A DNA stretch of 64,000 nucleotides from Coptis chinensis. Taxonomy: Eukaryota > Streptophyta > Magnoliopsida > Ranunculales > Ranunculaceae. Positions 24,965 through 36,300 of this stretch are shown here, piece by piece. Both the position numbers and the translations under genes were made by a program. Each line of letters opens with the position of its first letter. Within the stretch, counting starts at the first letter, position 1. The DNA is taken from the NCBI GenBank assembly GCA_015680905.1, contig CM027383.1, forward strand, positions 89,300,501 to 89,364,500. The letters are read 5' to 3'. The notes under the pieces were generated by a model that worked only from the letters and a program-made list of their open reading frames with translations, made no database searches and was not told the DNA's origin.

Positions 24965-27760
24965 TGTCACAGCCCGATTTTATAAACAATTAAAAATAAT
25001 GAATATTTGAAATATAAATATCTCAAACATCATTATGTTCAATTGTCTAAAAACCCAGGCTATGACGGGGGGATACAACACATGTCAAAACCTAAAACCC
25101 ACATCACAACAGGATCAACTTAACAACAAAAATCTCCAAATTCCTCAACTATCACTTTATTAAAAACTTTCTTCCATCCCAATACAAACATAAACAAACT
25201 TTAAGAATAACAATTTCCAACATGTTTTATTCTCATGTCATATAAAAATGTAACAATTATTACATTCTCCCAAAAGTGTTAATAAACTAAACTCCCGGAC
25301 TCTCGGTGAGAATCCAAATCACACGCCCGTTGCGATTCCATCGCCTTCCACCTATGTTCCCAAGAACACACCCACGTTTAAAAACAAAGCAAATATGGGT
25401 CAAATTGAATTTCTTTGGTTTTATAACTAAACACATATAAACATTTCAAACTTTTCTTATCCAACTAACACTTTAAATCTATCATAACCTAATCATTCTC
25501 CGGCTTCATTAGTTCCGTCATCTTCCAAAGATAGTTTCTTCCCAATTTTAAACTTCCATTGTATTAACTATTCTAATAACTTTTTAATATCTAAACCATT
25601 TTACAAATTCATATATCCGCCGTTGTATTGGTAGGACCGTCCCTCCGACAAAAAATATTATTTCCTGATTCTTATAACTTCTATATATCATATAGATATT
25701 ATATTATATTCAAAAGAAAACCCAAACACTCATATAATCAAATTAATACCACTTATTACCTTAGTTCCTCTCTGGGCTTGTCCAAACAATCTTGTTATTC
25801 TTCTTTTAATGAATACCGGGTCATTCATGACACATTCATAGATACCCCTATATAACGCTAACGGTCATTTATGGCACATTCAATAAATGCCCACCTAACA
25901 TATGACATCAATGGTCGTAAAACTCAATTCCAAAACTTAAGTGGGAGTTCTAAAAAGTTAAATTTATTTATTTATTATTGAACTTTATTTTATATATCAT
26001 TTAAGATAACGAATGAGTATCTTGTTTCTATTTTTGATTTGGCGTTATTAATTTCGGGGATGTCTTAGTGTCATAACGTTGCATATCATAAAATAAAATC
26101 ACATAGTAGTTAATACACATACACATCGTTATATATAGAGGTCTTAGCCTAAAGTCAAGTATGCTAATAGTCCTAGACCTATCTTAATAACCCAAATCAT
26201 AATCCAAATTAAAAGGTCAAATTGGGTCAATTGGTCAAAGTCAACCCCCGGTCAACGGATCGACTCGGTCAAATTCAACCCCGGTCAAAGTCAAAGTCAA
26301 CCATCATGGTCAAGATAAATCACGCTTTCCATATTCAATACTTCCCATAACCATGGTTCATAGCTAAGGTCAATGTGCATGGCTCATGGGCTCGACTAAG
26401 GTAATGGTTCGGACCCAACCGCGCTTGACAAACCTTAACCCGAAAGTCTAAAACCAACTTATTTATTCCACGTTTGGATCTATTTTAAGTCATGGACTGC
26501 CCCAAATAATATTAAAGTTAGCAAATAACCGCCCAATCAAAACTAAAGTGAAGTTCAACTAATAAAATCTCAAATCAAATAAGGCCCAACTAATCATGGT
26601 GAACCGGGCCAAGGAACCAAGCCCAAGCCCGAAATCGAATTAAATCGCTCATCTTCACCAAGAACATTTTTCTCTTCCTCCTCCACCAAAACCCACCCAA
26701 AAAACTTCACACACCACCCCAAACAAACACATCGAAAATGGTGTGGGTGAAAAACCCATCTTTAATTAAATGGATTTATTGACTCCATCACCTACCTCCA
26801 AACTAGATCTAGAATGATTAATCTTCCCCACCATTCAACCGCCTCATACATCAACCACCCAAAACAAACAAACAGTTCAAACGATTTTAAGAAAAAGCAT
26901 AATAACCCAAGTCCCAAGAATGGCGTGCGCCATTAACGATGGCTCAAAGCTTTCTCAAGCTTCACCGCCTTTATTCAATCGGGAAGCTTAAAAGAGCATA
27001 TCAACCAACAATTTCAACCAAATCCACAGTTCAACTAAAAGTATTGACACCAATATCAATGGGTCGACCGTATAGACCACGATATCCCGGTTCGGCCAGT
27101 TTAATTACAAAAAGCGAAATTTAACAAAGTTAAATAATACAAAGACACGAAGTCCAATACAACGAGGTTTTAACAATGCTACAAATTGAATGAACCATGA
27201 AAACATAGGACAATAAGGTTTTACGTATTCGGTGAAATAGCAAAAGAGCTACCACCTTAACTAAAAGAAATTTTCCTAGCCCGAATCATTTCTCTCCAAA
27301 GAACCGACTTCTTTCTCTGCCTCCATTTTTATATTTTTATTATCTTTAAAACCCTATTCTCTAGAACAATGTGTTTTATATTTGGGTCCCAAACCCAAGT
27401 GTTCCAAGCCCACGTATCCGAGTCCAATCCGGCCAATTTTAAAATAAATAATTAAATTAATTAATTAAATAGAAAAATACGTATTTAAAAATACGATGGC
27501 GCATTCCATGCTCATTAATGGCCTCCGAAGCCGACAGTTCAACGGCCGCGATATCCGCGATAATACAGTTTTTGATGCTTTCTCTAGAGTTTTAACAACT
27601 TCGACGACCCTTTTAGAATAAAAACAAGACAACACTTATCTATTTATCTACGGGCTTTTATCCGTGCGTGTCGATAGTTATCTATATCTATTCATTTTAT
27701 CTAGTTTAATTATTATTATTATTAGGATAAAAATAAAAGAATAAAACACGGGGTGTTATA
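24965..27760. mobile_element. 2796-bp LTR-like element, copy A (inside the Helitron)
   Basis: The left end is TGTCACAGCCCG and the right end ACACGGGGTGTTATA, with 5-bp duplications TCATC at 24960-24964 and 27761-27765. Reversed, the right end gives TATAACACCCCGTG, an imperfect inverted repeat of the left end. The interior has no ORF of a known family. It carries GGTCAAAGTCAA-type tandem repeats (about 26210-26310). Size, 5-bp duplication and TG...TA ends suggest a large solo LTR or a non-coding LTR derivative. Copy B is at 54552-57172. Insertion into the Helitron coding sequence makes copy A the younger element. Confidence 0.72.
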
Positions 27761-29212
27761 TCATCCATCCAATGGAGTGCATTACAAAATGGGCACTGAA
27801 CATCCATTTTCCCTAAGGAGTGTCTTCCTTGTTCAACCATACGGTTAGCAACAATATTGTCAACTTCGTCTTCATTATCACTTATGTCAACATTATTAGC
27901 ATAAATTGGACGGTCAAAGCCATTAGTGTGAATATCCTCACAATATTATGCAGGTACGGCAAATGGTTATGGTCTGCAGGAAAGAAGAATTACATTATTT
28001 AGACAAAGGAGCCAATATTTTTGCATTCCTATTTTAATAAATGTGAAGAAGTATACTGCGGATTTTGGTTAGTTGATGGTGATGCAAAAGTTGAAGCTAC
28101 ATTTGTTGAAGGTGGTATTGGATGAACTAATGTAGACACACAATTACGCGCACTACGAAGAATGTAGGAGAAAATATTATAGTTTATTTTTTTAATTTAA
28201 ACTAGAAAGAACCAAGAGAAAGGTTCATTGAACCCCGTACTAACCTTGCATTTTGGTGAGGTTGCGTTGGCACGAAGATCTCATTGTCATGGGTACTTGA
28301 TTCGACATGTTCTTCGGGGAGTGTAAACAGTTTGACATGATTAAGGAATGAAAGAGATTTCTAAAGAAACTCAGAAGAAAGGAAGACGCCTATATGGTGT
28401 TGTATGAGGTGTAATTGTAGTACCCTGTGCTCGCCGCCTGTTAGTTGTAGATGGAGTGCAGGGAAGTGAAGGAGAGGTATTTAATGTTGAACCTATCAGC
28501 TGATGGCCAATTACACAACGCACTTGGTTGGCAAAGTCTGGGATGCCTTTCTCTTTAGTGCTCCTTTCTCTTGCCCTTCGAGCACGCTGGCCTAGTATTC
28601 CTTTTGTTAGTTCTATGTCTTTGTCGGAAGAAGGTATGTTCTCTACACATAGGCGGATGGGGAGAAAGAGGAATAAATTAGATATGAATAAATCAATAAA
28701 TGGTAGTTATAGGCGAACCAGAAGGACATGAATAAATTAAGCAGTAAATGGTAATAAACCAAACACAAAAAAGGGCCAACAGTAACGACAACGTGAGCGG
28801 GGAAATATATATAGGTGAGATAGAGATAGAGAAATAGGAGCAGTAAATACCCAAAAGCCATAAGGAGGTTGAAGACTGAGCATATCTTGGGGGACAACAA
28901 AAGCATATTTGTTATGCTTGGAAGGTTCCTTAGAATGGTCGAAAGGGCATTTCCTCTTGTTGAGAATTGGTGGTGGTGGAAGCTATATAAATCTAAATAA
29001 GCAATTCAAAAATGTAATGTGAAACCAACAAATTATAATGAACGGGCAACATAAGCAATTTTTGGCCAAGCGCAACTGAGCCAGGTAAGAGTAATACCCG
29101 GGAGCGAGCACGTGGTTGGAGGAAGAGTCTATCTGCGACCGGAATAAAAATATATTTTTTTCTTGTTCGATGGATCCTTAGAAGGGTCCATTGGACGTTT
29201 ACCCTTATCCAT
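27761..29212 (-). pseudogene. Helitron RepHel: N-terminal leader region
   Basis: Minus-strand frames give DVQCPFCNALHWMD (CxxC motif) next to the insertion, DNEDEVDNIVANRMVEQGRH upstream, and ILGQRARRARERSTKEKG further up. MDKGKRPMDPSKDPSNKKK begins at the ATG 29212-29210, and a related KRKCPFDHSKEPS lies near 28940. The basic stretches and CxxC motif resemble N-termini of plant Helitron proteins. The frame is broken several times. Confidence 0.6.
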
Positions 29213-32200
29213 GCGATCTTGTAAAACATAAAAAGATAAAAAGATTAACAACAAAAATGAAAGTTTGTAGTTTGCAATGGCAATAATACTGAAGTACGTA
29301 CCATGGAGTAACCGATCCCCTTTCCCTAAGCCTATGGAATGAGACGTGTTCTCACATGTCCTTAATTTTCAACAGAAAATGATTCTATGCATATCCACTA
29401 TAGGCCAACCATTTCAACAAATTGCAACACTTCGATAGTATACCTCAAAAAAGAATGAAGAGATAAGAAACAAACAGATGCAAAAGGAAATGATCATCTT
29501 TGAAATGACACCAACACAGTACATCGACCATATAATAGATACAATCAACAATCCACCCACAATGAGCAAACACAAATTTGGAACACATTAGTGAACTGAA
29601 ATTCTTATTGCTGAACACCTTACATTTTCTTTTACAAATTTGAAAATATATTATTGAAAAACGATAAAGAATAAGTTACCTTAATGGAATTTTTGTGGAA
29701 TATGTGATTGTTAATTTTTTGATCAAACTATTCATTTCAAAATCCGTGCAAGTATACAGAAAAACAGTACACATCGCCTATTTCAAATGGGCATGAAAGT
29801 CAAACATAATTCAAATGGCGCCATGGAAAGTCAAAAGAAATTCACACTTCGTCTTAAGAAATGAATGCTAAAGCGTATATGTTAATTGGTACCCTATTGT
29901 AGGTGTATAAAATCAAAGCTGTACTGTTGTTTTGATAACATAAAAAGCGCCTAAAAAGTGATTGCAAAAAGAAGGAAGTAAAGAAAGTGGGGACGAAAAA
30001 GACTGTCCTTTAGTAAGACATTTCGACCTTGACACTAAGGACATAAAAAAGATGGAAAAGGTTGTTCCTTTGAAGGATTTTAAAACCCATAAAATAGAAA
30101 AGAACTAAGAAAATCAAAAGGGTTGCAAACTTACCTTAAAACAGCTAGATTGAGGAAGGTAAGAGTCGATAATAAGAAGTCGAGTGAGTCGGCAGTAAGA
30201 AGTCGAGCAATAAGAAAGAGTGATGAGAAAATAAGATCTGATCACATGGACCTAGATGTTGCAGACAGAAGAAGAATACCGGATGGGATTTGTTGTTTTT
30301 GCCAGGTCATAATTTGGTGAAAAAGATTATAGGCTGTCGGATTAGGCCTTTCGGGGCCCACATAGTTATGTTTTATTAGACAGATGACATCATTTATAAA
30401 CTTCATTACACATGTGAACATTGCAAATATTTGTTACCAGATAGTTAGTGGTACACCAACTTCTGATATGGAAGTATAAGTAACATTTTACAACTCCCGC
30501 ATTGGTCACAATAAATTAACGTTACAAAGAGGACCACTAAGGGGGGGTTTTTTTTTCATATTTGTTATGAGTTTAAAGATTGATGAGGAGGAGGCTGTCA
30601 GGACCAAAATTAAATCGGTCCGACACACATTGTGTTGATTTCATAATCCATTTGCCACACGCAAACACCAACAATACATAAAATAAAAATAAAAAAAAAA
30701 AAAAAAAAAAAACTAATAAAGCAAGCAAAACACAAGTTTTATAGTAGTTCTCCCAATAAAAAGGTGCCTACGTACGCACTGATAATTGTTAATGGAGTTT
30801 GAACTTCAAATTACAAGAGGAGATACATCTATTTTCTTCTCTCTCCCCTGAGAACGAGGGTCTTTCTTTGTATATCAAGAAAGAATCGTTCCCTTATTTA
30901 TGGCCACTAATCCCTTGATTTATTCTTCCATCTTTATATATTTAGTTTCCTTAATCACATGCTTAATGAACCTATATCTACGTTCTTAATCACATCTTGG
31001 TAAGGTACTAGGCACAATTTAAATGTTGAGCAGGTGCACGATGATGATGCACTTGGGTTTTTAGCTACCACGTGGCACCTATAAAAAAGGGGACCACACA
31101 GAGGCGTGTATGGACTATGGAGGACTGTTTGAGGGAGAAAGTAGTTGATTACTACTTGAAATTTGATTATGAGTCGGTTAAGTTTAGACTTGAAGTTGAT
31201 GATCTAAGCTTGGTCACATCTAAAGTGCCTAAAATCAAAGAAAAAATTGGTGAGCACAAATCCCAAATTCCAAACACCTTATCTAAATACCAATCAACAT
31301 TTATCTTTATTTTATCTAATATCACATTCAACACTCAAACTTTTTTGATAAAAATTATGGAAATTGAAGAGTGGGTTGTTTTTTTCTTACCAACAAAAAG
31401 AGCCGCCAGGAAAAAAAACATAAAAAGAGGTGGTGGTGGACAGGTGTTAGTGGTGGGAGAGGTGGAGAGCAAGGACAAAATGAGGAACCTATTATTTCAT
31501 AACAATATAAATTTTTTTATTTTGTTTTGGGTTGTTGGGTTTACACGTTTTGGTTGGGCTAGAAGCAAACTAGGTATTACAATTTTACAAACATTACACC
31601 AAAAATGAGCCCAATATATTGTGAATTACATAGATCCAGTCCAACAATATATCGTCATGGGCCTAAGCATTCCAACAAGATCAAACTCAAAATGTACTAC
31701 TGCCTAGCATAGTATAAAATATCAGGATATGGGTATTCATCGATATTCAATTTTTGGATATGTATCGTGGATATATTCCTTTTTGGGATATTTGACATTG
31801 TTTCACATGCAAATATCATGGATATATCCAAAATATCGAAAAATATCATGAATATTGTGGATATTTCTTGATATATCATGATACACTATTTATATTTATT
31901 TGAAATATAATGGTAAATATTAAATAAAATGATTATATACACAAAATATCGCCAAATATCTCCAAATATCACAAATATCATCGCTGATATTTAAAGTCAT
32001 ATACATCTCTAAACATATTGTGATATTTATATATCTTTCTCCAGAATCCAAATATCCCAGGATATTTTGTACTACAAGTATGCAAACCTTGCTACGCATC
32101 GGTTTTTTTAAGTCTTGAAACCCGTCCCTCAAGGTCGATAGTTAGCATGGTTTATTTGGATTTTAATTATAAATGATAATTGTAATTATATAGGAGAGAC

Positions 32201-32600
32201 TCATCTATCTATTTTTTTTTAAACAAAATGAAGATAATTATGTTATTTAAGTGATATTAGAAAGGTTATTTTAAATTATCAATAATAAAATAGGACTTGT
32301 TTTAATTTCAATGTAGAAAATAGAGGTAATTATTTAGTTTAAGTGACACTAGAAAAGTGTTTATAAATTATTAATAAAAAAAATAAAGATCTTATTCAAA
32401 TTATATTAATAAAAATAGAGCTTATTATAAATTTAGTGAGGAAAGTATTTCTGAATTAAATAAATAAGGAGATTTAAATTTGCCTCCTCAACTCTTGAGG
32501 AGGCTCCCCAATTAGAGATACTGCCAACGCAACTCACCCAACAGCCCAACACAAGTTAAAAACGTATCGCACTCAGCGCCCTCTGCGGCTCTGCCGGCCA
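29213..32600. other. Intergenic, repeats only
   Basis: Includes the unresolved right end of the Helitron, a poly-A run at about 30688-30712, and a copy of the segment also seen at 14715 (31616-31666). A GATAT-rich repeat at 31690-32065 is listed separately. A 178-codon ORF at 31072 resembles no family I know and is low-complexity in its second half. No gene supported. Confidence 0.5.
31690..32095. repeat. ATATC/GATAT-rich element, possible MITE
   Basis: Dozens of degenerate GGATAT/AATATC units in both orientations, bounded by AAAATATCAGGATAT on the left and its near reverse complement ATATCCCAGGATATTTT on the right. It behaves like a foldback sequence. No clean target duplication was found. 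Confidence 0.4.
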
Positions 32601-32607
32601 GGTCAGC

Positions 32608-32803
32608 GATCCGCGTTTAACCTTGGTAATCCAATCAGACCAACTGAAGGATCACGTGCCTTCTTAAACACACAGAATTAATCCACACCGTCTATACTCC
32701 ACTACCCAACAACTTCTACTTCAACAGTTAGAAACACGCCAACTCATCGATCCGTGCCAACCCTAAAAATCCAATCAAACCAATTTCACTTTCTCTATAA
32801 ATA
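32608..32803 (+). promoter_or_regulatory. Histone-type promoter of H2B copy 1
   Basis: Contains the histone octamer in reverse orientation GATCCGCG (32608-32615), a CCAATCA box at 32631, a G-box CACGTG (32653-32658), a second octamer-like GATCCGTG (32749-32756), a second CCAATCA (32771-32777) and TATAAATA (32796-32803). The TATA box is 82 bp before the start codon. Octamer plus CCAAT arrays are typical of S-phase-regulated plant histone promoters. Confidence 0.75.
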
Positions 32804-32884
32804 CCAACCCCGCACCTACACAACACTCATTCCAATCTTCACCGTTTCCTCAAACCCTCTCAATTTTCTTCAACAAAATTTCCA

Positions 32885-33340
32885 ATGGCCCCAAGAGCAG
32901 AGAAGAAGCCCGCTGAGAAGAAGCCAGCAGCAGAGAAACCCACTGAAGAGAAGAAAGCTGAAAAGGCTCCAGCAGAGAAGAAGCCCAAGGCCGGAAAGAA
33001 ACTGCCCAAGGAAGCCGGTGGAGCCGCATCTTCAGACAAGAAGAAGAAGAGGTCAAAGAAAAATGTGGAGACCTACAAGATCTACATCTTCAAGGTCTTG
33101 AAACAGGTCCACCCTGATATTGGTATCTCCAGCAAGGCCATGGGTATCATGAACAGTTTCATTAATGATATTTTTGAGAAGCTGGCTCAGGAGTCTTCAA
33201 GGCTCGCTCGTTACAACAAGAAGCCCACCATCACTTCTCGGGAGATTCAGACTGCTGTTCGTCTTGTTCTTCCTGGTGAATTGGCTAAGCATGCCGTTTC
33301 TGAAGGCACCAAGGCGGTTACTAAGTTTACTAGCTCTTGA
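32885..33340 (+). CDS. Histone H2B, copy 1
   Basis: A complete intronless 151-aa H2B. The N-terminal 55 residues are a Lys/Ala/Pro/Glu tail with plant-type [11 protein letters not shown] repeats. The histone fold follows ([20 protein letters not shown], then [36 protein letters not shown]). The C-terminus [12 protein letters not shown] carries the Lys corresponding to the monoubiquitination site (K147 here). It pairs with H2A in nucleosomes. The start is the first ATG after the TATA box. It differs from the second copy only at residue 50 (Ser here, Ala there). The 3' sequences diverge within about ten bases of the stop. Confidence 0.97.
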   Translation: MAPRAEKKPAEKKPAAEKPTEEKKAEKAPAEKKPKAGKKLPKEAGGAASSDKKKKRSKKNVETYKIYIFKVLKQVHPDIGISSKAMGIMNSFINDIFEKLAQESSRLARYNKKPTITSREIQTAVRLVLPGELAKHAVSEGTKAVTKFTSS

Positions 33341-36300
33341 ATATGTTTTTGTGTTAGGTTATGTTTCATTTCAGGGTTTTGTTATGTTATGTGAATCCGT
33401 TGTGATGGTTTAGTAGTTGTAAAAAAACTGTTTGTTTGGAAGTTCTGAATTTAGGGTTTATGTTTATGTTTGACCTAATTGAAATGAAAAGGATACTTTA
33501 GTGTTCAATTCGTTTTACTTATTTACTGTGTTTGTGTTGAATCCATTCCAATGTTTCAATTTCCATTTCCTGAATTTTTCTGACTGATTTATTTGTGTTG
33601 ATCGATTTTATTGTTAAATTGCTATAAAAAATTGGGGGAAAACCAGAAAACCAATATTGTAATGATGAATTGGCATTGGAGATGAATACACATGTTGTTT
33701 ATGAGACAAACTGTCATGCAAACTTGTTACTGGGTCTGGGTGTTGCTCACTGATACAAAAACGAGTCCTACATTTGGTTGGTAGTCAATGAAGTTTAAAG
33801 TTTAAACTACAATCAAGGGATTCCAACAGTAGGTGAGTTCTCAGCTGTTATTTAAAATTCATGTTTCATTTCTTTATTGAGATTCAATAAGGCCTTTCAC
33901 ACAATCTGTGTTCGCTGTGTCTGTTATCCTTGTGTTTGTAGTTTGTACTATCATAAAATTTGTAGCTTGCACTCATATGAGTTTGGAGTATAAATTTTAA
34001 TAGTCTGAAATGAATTCTGTTATGTTTATATGCTTTTGAGCAGTTTGGTATGCTGAAGTCTGAACCATCCATCTATTTAGTCAGTAAGCCTCAGAAGTTC
34101 ATTGCCTGTATTGTAACAATTTTATATTGATACCCTAGTTCCTTTCAGCAACATATATTTTCTTTACCATATGCTTCCAAGATCTTTGTTGTGCGTTGGT
34201 ATTATGATTCACGTATTGCTATTGCTTTGAGAGTTCATTTTACGTCATTCCGAAACTTTTAGAATTCACTTACATTTTACACCATTTATGAAGCTACAAA
34301 TCCCAATACCATCTTAGTTATGGTATATATGCTGAAGCTCATCCTACTAAGATAAAGCTTTGCTCTGATATCATTGTCCAGTTTCTATTTTGTCTTGAAT
34401 GAAAGATGCTTCAGCAGGACTGCTTATCTTTTGATCCAATACTCTTATCTGTTTTCTGTGTCTATGCGTACTAAAACCCTGGTTAGTAAAACACTTTGAG
34501 GACTTAATGGATGTCATTATTGACAGTGAAGTAGGGCATGCTTGAGATGTAAACTTATAGTATATTCTTGATATTTAAAAGGAGAAACTTAAAGTTTATT
34601 ATTTCTGCAATTGATTTGAAGATTTTAATTTGATAGAAGTTTAACTTCTCACTATAGACTTGAGTTTCTCTCCTGAACTCCCGAGTTAAGAGATTTTTAA
34701 GTAGGACTCTTGTAATCTGTTCAAAGACAATCTTAGTTTTGGTTAACACACTGTCTGACTTTTAGATAACTCGTGAGTTTATATTTCAATGGAAGGTTCA
34801 ATCTCTTAAGCATGATTTGAGACTAGAAATGCAGAGTAGAAACCAAGCAACTATAAAAACATAAACCCTGTCTTTGAGACTATAATTCATCTAGGATTGG
34901 TTGATGGTCAGTTCTTGGTTCTAGTTATTTTCTTGTCAATTAGTTAGTTTTTCATTTTGGTGTTCTCCGAACACTAAAATCCCCAGCTCTAATATCATAT
35001 TGTAAGTCCGGATTTCTCCACAATAACTATTTGTGTTGGACTGTTGGTTTAATCGTATTGCTGATAGATGGAGCAGAAGGTGTAGATTGTATGAGCATTA
35101 GGTATGGAAATTTTTAATGATATGTTACAAGTAAAAGCATTTTATTGTGGTAAAATGCTCACTCTTGATCCTCAAGTTTCTCTACTTGACCATCATTAGC
35201 GTTGTTGTTGATGCCATCATGAATCTTGATCATTATGTAATGATGGCAAGAGACATAAGTATTCACACCCTTGTGTCAGGGTGGGCAGCCCTCCCTTCTG
35301 CTAATCTCGCCATTTCCTAACCTGTCTTTCTCATCTCTGTGTAGAAAACAAAAATGAGAATAGATGAAACTACCATGCCATTTCCGGAGGGATTTGATCC
35401 GCTATCCCGGTCCCCTGCTACTCCACTCTGATCTCTCCTAATTACTTCAATTTCTATAGACTGCGTAGTTATGGAACTAGAGCAGCTTTTTTCCACAGTA
35501 GTGAGATATCCCCTAGTATATTCATACCTCGGAGCCAGAACTTCACCAGTGTGCTTCTCTTGTCTACTGATTTCTGGATTATTAGTTACAGAGTTCCCTT
35601 CGATCTGTGTTCAAGAAACTTGGGGAAAGCTTGTCCGCAGAAGGTCGCAGTAAGAGAGAGAGTGGATGTGACTTAAGCAAATCTCTTCCCTTTATGGCTC
35701 CTGCAGGAGTATACTTTTGTCATTTCATAGATAGTTACTCTGATACATGGAGACAGGCATTACAATCACAGTGAAATAGTTAACCTTTTCCGAAAGTTGT
35801 AAGAAAACGTGATTAGAACACGTGAAAATGCGTAATGTCTCGGCGCCTGATTGTCTATGCCAGGAACAATTCGAACACTTGAGATTGCAGAATTGAAGTA
35901 AGTTATTTTTTTTTTCATTGAAATTCTATAGTTTGTTTGGGATTTGTTGTGGATTGTGTCACTACTGTCACTTTGAGTTCAGGACTTCAATATGCCGGTC
36001 AGTGTGATGTGAAACTTTCAGTAGTTGCCTCAGTGTGCTACCTGTTCAGGTAGTGTTTTTTTCCAATTATAGGTGCAGTGATGCAATTTTTACTACATTA
36101 ATAACTGCTGTTTTACTTCTTTGATTGAACCAGAGTGGAGTTGCGCTGCAGTCATCCTCTTGATTTTTTATATGCAAGTTTGATTGCCGTTCTTTTCCTT
36201 GATTATTAATGACTTTGTACAATTTGATGATGCTTGTAGCATGCAGATCTGGGAAGGGTCCCGACTCCCGAGCATAGGCTTGTTTAGTAAATGCCTCTCC

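Larger units (their letters stand above)
17133..29212 (-). mobile_element. Decayed Helitron with RepHel relic and captured ProT fragment (right end unresolved)
   Basis: The element reads on the minus strand. The 3' terminus at 17133 ends ...GGCACGGGCATACCCTAG followed by host T, with the CTRR end and a short hairpin-capable segment (GTATG...CATAC) just before it. Upstream on the same strand lie captured proline transporter exons, then the RepHel coding relic. Its start may be the ATG at 29212-29210, where the protein begins MDKGKRP. Two LTR-like insertions interrupt it. The 5' terminus must lie right of 29212 and I could not fix it; one weak candidate (A|TCTATTATATGG, minus strand) is near 29535. 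Frameshifts and stops show the element is not autonomous today. Confidence 0.82.

Noticed and set aside
31072..31608. 178-codon ORF as a gene
   Set aside because: No family resemblance, low-complexity second half (Lys/Gly run and Phe-rich stretch), and it lies among repeats.
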